A stretch of DNA of 64,000 bases from Janthinobacterium silvisoli. Lineage in GTDB: Bacteria > Pseudomonadota > Gammaproteobacteria > Burkholderiales > Burkholderiaceae_D. The stretch's first letter is position 1, and the number at the start of each line of letters is the position of its first letter. A model generated the notes under the pieces. That model searched no databases, had not been told where the DNA came from, and was given only the letters and a program-made list of their open reading frames with translations. Positions 48,523 through 55,903 of the stretch are shown in pieces. A program made the position numbers and the translations under genes. The DNA is taken from assembly GCF_014200725.1 (NCBI RefSeq), contig NZ_JACHCL010000003.1:372001-436000 (forward strand). The letters are read 5' to 3'.

Positions 48523-51177
48523 ATGATGGTTGAAAATGTAATATCGCGTTCATTGCGCCTCATGTTTGCCGGCAGCCTGGTGCTGGGCATGCAGACCGCC
48601 TATGCACAGGAGACAAGCGATAACACCATGCAACGGGTCGAAGTGACCGGGTCGAGCATCAAGCGCCTGGCGTCGGAAACGGCGCTGCCCATCACCTCGA
48701 TCAAGGCGGACGATTTCGTCAAGCAAGGTTTGACGACGGCGCAGGAAGTACTGTCGACCATTTCCATGAATCAAAGCTCACAAAGCAGTTCGCAGTCCGT
48801 CGGTTCGGGCACGGGCGGCCAGTCGGTGGCGGACTTGCGCGGTATCGGCAGCGACAAGACGCTGGTGCTGCTCAATGGCCGGCGCATCGCCAGCCATCCG
48901 TTCAATGGCTCTTCCGTCGACCTGAACATCATTCCCATTTCCGCCCTGGAGCGTGTCGAAGTACTGCGTGACGGCGCCTCCGCCATTTACGGCACCGATG
49001 CGATTGGCGGCGTGATCAACTTCATCACCAAGCGTTCAGTCAAGGGCGGCTCGGTGAGCGTGGAACATTACCAGCCACAAAAAGCCGGGGGCGGTGACGA
49101 ATCGCGCCTGAACCTGTCTGGCGGCTATGGTGACCTGAATCAGGATGGCTTCAACGTCTTCGGTGTCGTCGACGTGCATCGCCAATCTGCGCTGAGCGCA
49201 GCAGACCGTGCCTTCTCGGCCAGCGGCTATATTCCCGGCAAGGGCGTCGATAACCTGAGCGGCACCACCTTTCCGGCCAATTTCTACGATACCGGCAACG
49301 GCCTGGTCGGCAACCCGGCGTTCGCGTCCGGCTGCGTCGGACCCAATCTGTACAAAAACACTGCGGGCAAGAACACTTGCGCCATGGATGTCACGCCGTT
49401 CATCGACGCGATTCCAAAAACCCAGCAGGAATCCTTCCTGGGCAAAGCCAGCTTCAAGCTGAACCAGGATCACCTGGCCACCATCGAATACCTGCACTCG
49501 CGTAGCACCAATCAAGCCCATATCTCGCCGCCGCCAATGTCGAACATCGGCTTGCTGATGCCATCGAGCTCGCCTTACTATCCAGGCGGCAGTGGTGGCG
49601 TGCCAGCCGTCCCGGGCCTGTCCGGGCAAGATCTCGATATCAGCTGGCGTCCAGTGGCGTCGGGCCAGCGCAGCGGCTACGACACAAGCACCTCGGACCG
49701 ACTGGTACTGGCACTCGAAGGCGTGCTCGGCGCCTGGGACTATAACGCTGGCCTCAGCTATTCCGTCAGCAAGGCGACGAGCGCCTTTACCGGCGGCTAC
49801 CTGAACGATCAGCGCATCATCGACGGTATTGCCAATGGCATCTTGAATCCGTTTGGCGCCCAAAGCGCCGCCGGCGAAGCCTACCTGCAGGACTCCGTCC
49901 TGAAAGGAGAGTATCTGAGCGCCAAGATGACCAGCACGGCGCTGGATGCGAAAATCAGCCGTGAACTGTTCAACTTGCCTGCAGGCGCGGTCGGCTTCGC
50001 CGTCGGCACCGAGTTCCGCAATGAAAAGGCGGAATACAACGTCAACCGGGAGCTGGCCAGTCAGGCGTCGAGCTCCGGCTATGCCGATGCCCTGGGCCAG
50101 TCAGGCAGCCGCAACATCAGCGCCCTCTTTTCAGAGTTGAGCATTCCTGTCGTAAAAGATGTGGAATTGTCGCTGGCGGCCCGTTACGACCATTACAACG
50201 ACGTTGGTGGCAGCTTCAACCCGAAAGTCGGCCTGCGCTGGCAGCCAACTAATCAGGTCTTGCTGCGCAGTTCCTACAACACGGGCTTCCGTGCCCCCAC
50301 GCTGTATGACCTGCATGGCCCGCAAACCAAAACCTTCACGGCAAATAAGTACAACGATCCGCGTTTGTGCCCGAATGGCGTGGCCATTCCTGGCGCCAAC
50401 GATAACGTCGCTTGCCGGGCGCAGCAATACATCCGCTCGGGCGGCAATCCGGAGGTCAAGCCGGAAAAATCAAAGACCTTCAGCGCCGGTATCGTGCTCG
50501 AACCGATCAAGTCGCTGACCATGTCGCTCGACTACTTCAATATCAAGCTGCGTGACAAGATCGGTACCGTGGCCGAACAAACCCTGTTCGACAACTACGC
50601 CAAATATAAGGACAGCTTCGTGTATTCGGCCGATGGCACCAGGCTTGAATACGTGCTGGCGACGCTGGACAATCTGGGCGAAATGCACACGGCGGGCCTG
50701 GACCTGGGCCTGAACTGGAAACTGCCACGCAGCCAGTACGGCAATTTCACCTTTAACTTCGACGGTACCTGGGTACAGAAGTATGAATACCAGAACGAAC
50801 GCGATGGCGAATACGTGCAAAACGTGGGCGTGTACGGCGACAATGCACCGGTGTTCCGCTGGAGACATAATGCGTCTCTACAATGGAATCTGAACAAATG
50901 GAGCACCACCCTGTCGAACAAGTACATGAGCGGCTACCGCGACCAGAACTATGTCGATCCGGAATTCGAACAAAGCGTCAAGGCGTACTCGGTCTGGTCG
51001 CTGTCGGGCGCGTATTCGGGTTTCAAGAATACGGAAGTAACCGTCGGCGTGAAAAACCTGCTGAACCAGGATCCACCGTTCAGTAACCAGATCGGTACTT
51101 TCCAGACCGGCTACGATCCCCGCTTTACGGATCCGCTGGGCCGGACTTTTTACGTGCGCGCTACCTACAAGTTTTAA
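48523..51177 (+). CDS. TonB-dependent receptor 4 of the array (tandem duplicate of receptor 3)
   Basis: 884 residues. Start ATGATG after AAGGAATTAACA; either ATG is possible. Signal peptide ends AYAQ; TonB-box-like MQRVEVTGSSIKRLASETALPITSIK. Plug and barrel are nearly the same as in receptor 3, including LLNQDPPFSNQIGTFQTGYDPRFTDPLGRTFYV and the end RATYKF. It differs mainly in surface-loop segments (e.g. KNTAGKNTCAMDVTPFIDA versus QRPNPDGSSVCSFDAAPYIEN), which suggests changed ligand range after duplication. Terminated by a hairpin shared with the converging aroG. Confidence 0.94.
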   Translation: MMVENVISRSLRLMFAGSLVLGMQTAYAQETSDNTMQRVEVTGSSIKRLASETALPITSIKADDFVKQGLTTAQEVLSTISMNQSSQSSSQSVGSGTGGQSVADLRGIGSDKTLVLLNGRRIASHPFNGSSVDLNIIPISALERVEVLRDGASAIYGTDAIGGVINFITKRSVKGGSVSVEHYQPQKAGGGDESRLNLSGGYGDLNQDGFNVFGVVDVHRQSALSAADRAFSASGYIPGKGVDNLSGTTFPANFYDTGNGLVGNPAFASGCVGPNLYKNTAGKNTCAMDVTPFIDAIPKTQQESFLGKASFKLNQDHLATIEYLHSRSTNQAHISPPPMSNIGLLMPSSSPYYPGGSGGVPAVPGLSGQDLDISWRPVASGQRSGYDTSTSDRLVLALEGVLGAWDYNAGLSYSVSKATSAFTGGYLNDQRIIDGIANGILNPFGAQSAAGEAYLQDSVLKGEYLSAKMTSTALDAKISRELFNLPAGAVGFAVGTEFRNEKAEYNVNRELASQASSSGYADALGQSGSRNISALFSELSIPVVKDVELSLAARYDHYNDVGGSFNPKVGLRWQPTNQVLLRSSYNTGFRAPTLYDLHGPQTKTFTANKYNDPRLCPNGVAIPGANDNVACRAQQYIRSGGNPEVKPEKSKTFSAGIVLEPIKSLTMSLDYFNIKLRDKIGTVAEQTLFDNYAKYKDSFVYSADGTRLEYVLATLDNLGEMHTAGLDLGLNWKLPRSQYGNFTFNFDGTWVQKYEYQNERDGEYVQNVGVYGDNAPVFRWRHNASLQWNLNKWSTTLSNKYMSGYRDQNYVDPEFEQSVKAYSVWSLSGAYSGFKNTEVTVGVKNLLNQDPPFSNQIGTFQTGYDPRFTDPLGRTFYVRATYKF

Positions 51178-51197
51178 ACTGAGCTAAGTTTAAAAGC

Positions 51198-51236
51198 AAA
51201 AAATCCGGAAGGCTGACTCAGCTTGCCGGGTTTTTT
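51198..51236. terminator. Bidirectional terminator (receptor 4 / aroG)
   Basis: AAAAAATCCGG-AAGGC (51198-51213) and GCTTGCCGGGTTTTTT (51221-51236) form an imperfect stem with A/T runs on both sides, between two converging genes. Confidence 0.85.
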
Positions 51237-51254
51237 CCTATGCCAAAGCGGAGT

Positions 51255-52322
51255 TTATTCCTTATCGCCCTGCAGACGGCGCTGTTTCACGGCGGCCGCC
51301 AGGTTTTCCAGCACGGCCACGCTGGCGCTCCAGTCGATGCAGCCGTCGGTGACGGACTGGCCATAGATCAGTTCCTTGCCTGGCACCAAGTCCTGGCGGC
51401 CGGCCACCAGGTGCGATTCAACCATCACGCCCACGATGCGGTCATCGCCCGCCGCCACCTGGGCGGCGATATCGGCGCAGACGGGAATCTGGTTTTCCGG
51501 CTTTTTCGAGCTGTTCGCATGCGAAGCGTCGATCATCAGGCGCGACGCCAGTCCCTGCGCCGCGATGGCCTTGCAAGCTTCGTCGACACTGGCTGCGTCA
51601 TAGTTAGGCGTCTTGCCGCCTCGCAAGATGATATGGCAGTCTTCATTGCCATTGGTCGACACGATGGCCGAGTGGCCGCCCTTGGTGACAGAGAGGAAAT
51701 GATGCGGTTGCGACGCGGCCTTGATCGCTTCCACGGCGATCTTGACGTTGCCATCCGTGCCATTCTTGAAGCCTACCGGACACGACAGTCCCGACGCCAG
51801 CTCGCGGTGTACCTGCGATTCGGTGGTGCGCGCACCGATCGCGCCCCAGCTGATCAGGTCGGCGATGTATTGTGGACTGATCACATCGAGAAACTCGGTA
51901 CCGGCCGGCAAGCCCAGTTCATTGATATCACGCAGCAGTTCGCGCGCCATGCGCAAGCCATCGTTGATGCGGAAACTGTTGTCCATGTAGGGATCATTGA
52001 TCAGCCCTTTCCAGCCCACCGTGGTGCGCGGCTTCTCGAAATACACGCGCATGACGATTTCCAGCTCGCCGGCAAAGCGCACACGCTCCTTGACCAGCAG
52101 GCGCGCATACTCCATCGCGGCCTTGGTATCGTGGATGGAACAGGGCCCAATCACCACCATCAAGCGGTCATCCTGGCCATGCAGGATGCGATGCAGGGCG
52201 ACGCGCGATTCGGCAGCGGTCTGGGCGGCCAGTTCCGAGCAGGCAAATTCGCGGATCAGGTGGGACGGCGGGGTCAATTCCTTCATTTCGCGAATACGCA
52301 AATCATCGGTGCGAGGCATCAT
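51255..52322 (-). CDS. aroG: 3-deoxy-7-phosphoheptulonate (DAHP) synthase, class I
   Basis: 355 residues from the ATG at 52322 (GGAGAAA; the next ATG at 52319 has better spacing). First enzyme of the shikimate pathway, joining phosphoenolpyruvate and erythrose 4-phosphate. Class I-alpha motifs: DDLRIREMKEL at the N terminus, GPCSIHD (about 59-65), KPRTTVGWKG, NGTDGN, KGGHSAIVSTNGN and DASHANS. Feedback type (Phe or Tyr) is not certain from sequence, but the upstream leader peptide, rich in Phe and Tyr codons, fits Phe/Tyr control. It is reversed and surrounded by TonB receptors. Confidence 0.96.
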   Translation of the reverse strand: MMPRTDDLRIREMKELTPPSHLIREFACSELAAQTAAESRVALHRILHGQDDRLMVVIGPCSIHDTKAAMEYARLLVKERVRFAGELEIVMRVYFEKPRTTVGWKGLINDPYMDNSFRINDGLRMARELLRDINELGLPAGTEFLDVISPQYIADLISWGAIGARTTESQVHRELASGLSCPVGFKNGTDGNVKIAVEAIKAASQPHHFLSVTKGGHSAIVSTNGNEDCHIILRGGKTPNYDAASVDEACKAIAAQGLASRLMIDASHANSSKKPENQIPVCADIAAQVAAGDDRIVGVMVESHLVAGRQDLVPGKELIYGQSVTDGCIDWSASVAVLENLAAAVKQRRLQGDKE

Positions 52323-52361
52323 TTTCTCCAAAAAATTGAACAGAGGTAAAACTGTAGGGGT

Positions 52362-52392
52362 AAAAAAAAACCGCCATCAGTGGCGGTTTTTT
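52362..52392 (-). terminator. aroG attenuator terminator
   Basis: On the minus strand a perfect ACCGCCA-ctga-TGGCGGT stem is flanked by A and a run of nine T. It ends 39 bases upstream of the aroG ATG, so it lies in the leader RNA. Its 5' arm (52382-52387) can alternatively pair with 52444-52449. Confidence 0.9.
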
Positions 52393-52436
52393 AGAATTTG
52401 CTGGGATCTCGTTTTTGCTGCTACGTGAACCGACCG

Positions 52437-52502
52437 CTACTCCACCGCCGTTGGGTTGGAATTGCTAAAGTAAAAGTAGGCGGTAAAAAAGCGAGCGAAC
52501 AT
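52437..52502 (-). CDS. Aromatic leader peptide of aroG (attenuation peptide)
   Basis: 21 residues, starting MFARFFTAYFYFSNS and ending TAVE. Five Phe and two Tyr lie within the first 12 positions, including FF and YFYF. The TAG stop is 45 bases before the terminator stem. Between the Phe codons and the stop, ACCGCC (52479-52484) can pair with GGCGGT (52444-52449); the latter can instead pair with the terminator arm at 52382-52387. Stalling at Phe/Tyr codons would favour read-through, as in pheA-type attenuators. A GGATGACTCGC ribosome-binding-like stretch precedes the ATG. Confidence 0.85.
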   Translation of the reverse strand: MFARFFTAYFYFSNSNPTAVE

Positions 52503-52528
52503 GCGAGTCATCCAGTTGGTGTTAATTC

Positions 52529-52558
52529 ACTATAACGCCAAATTGGAACGCTTGGCAA
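52529..52558 (-). promoter_or_regulatory. aroG leader promoter
   Basis: On the minus strand TTGCCA (52553-52558), an 18-base spacer and TATAGT (52529-52534). The predicted transcript start is about 52522, twenty bases before the leader-peptide ATG. Confidence 0.6.
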
Positions 52559-53041
52559 GCATATTTGTGCTGCTCGGCATAGTGCAACACGTTTGCATCG
52601 TGTATGCTTTGCCATCGGATATGCGTTTTTTTCCGCGTCATCATGCTGTCACTACATAACTTTACAATTGAAAAGTAAGCTATCTCCAGCTTGCCCGGCA
52701 TAACGATTCCTCACAAACGTTTCAATTTGTAAGCGACCTTGTCGCCCCTCTCCAAATCCCATCGCAAGCATCCATGCGGGCTCAAGTAATCAGCCCGCGC
52801 GCAACGACGCACAAGCACGTTCCAGATGCATCAATACCTCTTTACATCTGTAATTAATCATTACTGTTGGTTATTTTCACTCTTGTCTTTTTGGTTCTTG
52901 ACCCTGCTACCGGCAAGGTGATTTGATGAATACGTCTCCTGCATAAAAAAACAGCGAGGCATCTCTGTTACAGGCGTAAGGCCACCCCCTTGCTTGTAGA
53001 CAAACACAAATCACAAAAAATTATTGACCAGGAGTTTTGCC
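52559..53041. other. 483-bp gap upstream of receptor 5
   Basis: Beyond the aroG promoter no ORF is seen. A 7-bp hairpin GCGGGCT/AGCCCGC (52776-52782, 52792-52798) has no T run. A promoter-like TTGACC (52898-52903), 18 bases, TTTGAT (52922-52927) lies 115 bases before the receptor start. Confidence 0.4.
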
Positions 53042-55702
53042 ATGATGATAGAAAAATTGCTGTCACGGTCGTTGCGCGTCATCTGCGCCAGCGGCCTGCT
53101 GTTAGGCATGCACGCGGCAGGCGCGCAGAGCGTAACGGACAACAGCACCGATGACTCAGCCAGCATGCAGCGCGTGGAAGTGACCGGCTCGAGCATCAAA
53201 CGCCTGTCGTCGCAGACGGCACTGCCTATCACCTCGATCAAGGCCGACGACTTCATCAAGCAAGGCTTGACGACGGCGCAAGATGTGATGAATACCATCC
53301 CGATGAACCAAAGCTCGCAAGGCAGCAGCCAGTCCGTCGGCCTGGGCACGGGCGGCCAATCGGTCGCCGACCTGCGTGGCCTGGGCTCCGACAAGACCCT
53401 GGTCCTGCTGAACGGCCGTCGCATCGCCAGCCACCCATTTAACGGCTCCTCGGTCGACCTGAACATCATCCCGCTGTCGGCACTGGACCGCGTGGAAATC
53501 CTGCGTGACGGCGCTTCGGCCATCTACGGCACCGACGCCATCGGCGGCGTGATCAACTTCATCACCAAGCGCTCGGTGCAAGGCGCCACCGTCAGCGTCG
53601 AAGGCTTCACGCCGACCAAGAGTGGCGGCGGCGAAGAATCGCGCATCAACCTGACCGGCGGTTATGGCGATCTGAACAAGGATGGCTACAATGTCTTCGG
53701 CGTGGCCGACCTGCACAAGCAATCGGCGCTGTCGGCCATCTCGCGCGGTTTCTCCGATACCAGCCTGATTCCAAGCAAGGGGGTTGACCGCACCAGCGGC
53801 ACCTCGCAACCAGCGAACTTCTTTGCCGATAACGGCTTGACGGGCAACCCTTACTTCGCTACCGGCTGCCAGGGCCCTGGCCTGGTCGCCAACAGCAAGA
53901 CCGGCACTTGCCGCACCGACACCACCACCTTTATCGATGACATTCCAAAAACGCAGCAAGAGTCGTTCCTGGGCAAGGCTACCTTCAAGCTCAACGAAGA
54001 CAATACCGCCAGCGTGGAATACCTGCATGCACGCAGCAGCGACACGACGGCCATCGCAGCATCGCCACTGATCGGTATCTCGATGCCATCGACCAGCCCT
54101 TACTATCCAGGCAATGGCAATGTGCCTGGCGTGGCCGGTTTGAATGGCAGCGACCTGACGCTGAACTGGCGTACCGTCGCTGCCGGCAAGCGCGAAGGCT
54201 ACGACACCAGTATCTCGGATCGTCTGGTACTGTCCTCGGAAGGCCTGGTTGCAGGCTGGGACTACGATGTCGGTTTCAACTACTCGATCAGCAAGGCGGC
54301 CAGCGCTTTCGTCAATGGCTACACCAATGACAGCCAGATCATGCAGGGCGTGGCCAATGGCATCCTGAACCCGTTCGGCGACCAGTCCGCTGCCGGTACC
54401 GCGTATATCGATGCAGCCCAGCTGCATGGCCAATACCTGGGCGCCAAAATGACCAGCACCGGCGTCGATGCAAAAATCAGCCGCGATATCTACCAATTGC
54501 CAGCAGGCGCAGTCGGCTTCGCCGTAGGTACCGAATTCCGCCACGACAAGGCTGATTACGATGTGAACACGGCCCTCGCTTCGCAAGCGCAAAGCTCCGG
54601 TTATGCCGATGCACAAAACCAATCCGGCCAACGCAATATCGCCGCCCTGTTCTCGGAACTGAGCGTGCCTCTGCGCAAGGATCTGGATCTGTCGCTGGCA
54701 GCGCGCTACGACCATTACGATGACGTCGGCAGCAGCTTCAATCCGAAGGTGGGATTCCGCTGGCAACCGACCAAACAAGTGTTGTTCCGCACTTCGTACA
54801 ACACCGGCTTCCGCGCGCCTACGCTGTATGACTTGCATGGACCGGCGACTACCACCTTCACCGGCGATTCGTATAACGATCCTAAATTGTGCCCAGGTGG
54901 TACGGCCGTTCCTGGCGCCAATGCCAACGTGGTCTGCAACCAGCAGCAAAACATCCGCAGCGGCGGCAACATCAATCTGAAGCCGGAAAAATCGAAGACC
55001 TTCGCCTTCGGCGTGGTGCTCGAACCAGTCAATGCCGTCACCTTGTCCTTCGATTATTTCAATATCAAGATCCGCGACAAGATCGGCACCGTGGCAGAGC
55101 AAACGCTGTTCGGCAACTATGCAAAATACCAGCAAGACTTCGTATATTCGGCCGATGGCAATACGCTGCAATATGTCAACGCCAATCTGACCAACCTCGG
55201 CGAAGTGCATACCTCCGGTGTCGATACCAGCCTGACCTGGAGACTGCCACACAGCAACACCTATGGCGACTTCGGCCTGCAGTTCGACGGTACCTGGGTA
55301 CACAACTATGAGTACCAGAACGAAACTGGCGGCGCTTACATCCAGAACGTAGGCGTGTATGCTGACAACAACCCAGTGTTCCGTTGGAAACACAATGCAT
55401 CGCTGAACTGGTCGAAGGGTAAATGGGGCGCCAGTCTGTCGAACCAGTACATGAGTGGTTATGAAGACCAGAATCTGGTCGATGCTCAATATCAGCAGCA
55501 CGTGAAAGCCTATTCCACGTTCTCGCTGTCGGGTTCGTACAAGGGCTTCCATAACACCGATATCAGCGTCGGCGTGAAAAACCTGTTTGACACCAACCCG
55601 CCATTCACCAACCAGGGCACAGTGTTCCAGACCGGCTACGATCCACGCTACACGGATCCACTGGGCCGCACGCTGTACGTGAAAGCCAGCTACAAGTTCT
55701 AA
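53042..55702 (+). CDS. TonB-dependent receptor 5 of the array
   Basis: 886 residues from the ATG at 53042 (GGAG seven bases before; the frame opens at a TTG, 53024). Signal peptide MMIEKLLSRSLRVICASGLL, ending AGAQ, then MQRVEVTGSSIKRLSSQTALPITS. The plug has SVADLRGLGSDKTLVLLNGRRIASHPFNG and VEILRDGASAIYGTDAIGGVINFITKRS; the barrel ends LYVKASYKF. It belongs with receptors 3 and 4 but is separated from them by aroG and has its own loop sequences. Terminated by a 16-bp perfect stem. Confidence 0.94.
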   Translation: MMIEKLLSRSLRVICASGLLLGMHAAGAQSVTDNSTDDSASMQRVEVTGSSIKRLSSQTALPITSIKADDFIKQGLTTAQDVMNTIPMNQSSQGSSQSVGLGTGGQSVADLRGLGSDKTLVLLNGRRIASHPFNGSSVDLNIIPLSALDRVEILRDGASAIYGTDAIGGVINFITKRSVQGATVSVEGFTPTKSGGGEESRINLTGGYGDLNKDGYNVFGVADLHKQSALSAISRGFSDTSLIPSKGVDRTSGTSQPANFFADNGLTGNPYFATGCQGPGLVANSKTGTCRTDTTTFIDDIPKTQQESFLGKATFKLNEDNTASVEYLHARSSDTTAIAASPLIGISMPSTSPYYPGNGNVPGVAGLNGSDLTLNWRTVAAGKREGYDTSISDRLVLSSEGLVAGWDYDVGFNYSISKAASAFVNGYTNDSQIMQGVANGILNPFGDQSAAGTAYIDAAQLHGQYLGAKMTSTGVDAKISRDIYQLPAGAVGFAVGTEFRHDKADYDVNTALASQAQSSGYADAQNQSGQRNIAALFSELSVPLRKDLDLSLAARYDHYDDVGSSFNPKVGFRWQPTKQVLFRTSYNTGFRAPTLYDLHGPATTTFTGDSYNDPKLCPGGTAVPGANANVVCNQQQNIRSGGNINLKPEKSKTFAFGVVLEPVNAVTLSFDYFNIKIRDKIGTVAEQTLFGNYAKYQQDFVYSADGNTLQYVNANLTNLGEVHTSGVDTSLTWRLPHSNTYGDFGLQFDGTWVHNYEYQNETGGAYIQNVGVYADNNPVFRWKHNASLNWSKGKWGASLSNQYMSGYEDQNLVDAQYQQHVKAYSTFSLSGSYKGFHNTDISVGVKNLFDTNPPFTNQGTVFQTGYDPRYTDPLGRTLYVKASYKF

Positions 55703-55726
55703 ACTGTTCACTTAAAGCACGACCAT

Positions 55727-55763
55727 AAAAGGCCAGAAAAGTTCATACTTTTCTGGCCTTTTT
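55727..55763 (+). terminator. Terminator of receptor 5
   Basis: A perfect 16-bp stem (AAAAGGCCAGAAAAGT at 55727-55742 with 55747-55762), loop TCAT, ending in T. Confidence 0.95.
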
Positions 55764-55903
55764 AACTGTCGTAGATCAGCTACAAACCCGCATAAAACGT
55801 CCCGCATATCGCGCACAACTGATGCAGATCGAATCTGGCGACAGGCGCCCCGGCAAAACTGAGAGTTCAGGCACACACCTGCACATCCAACCGGGAGAAC
55901 AGC

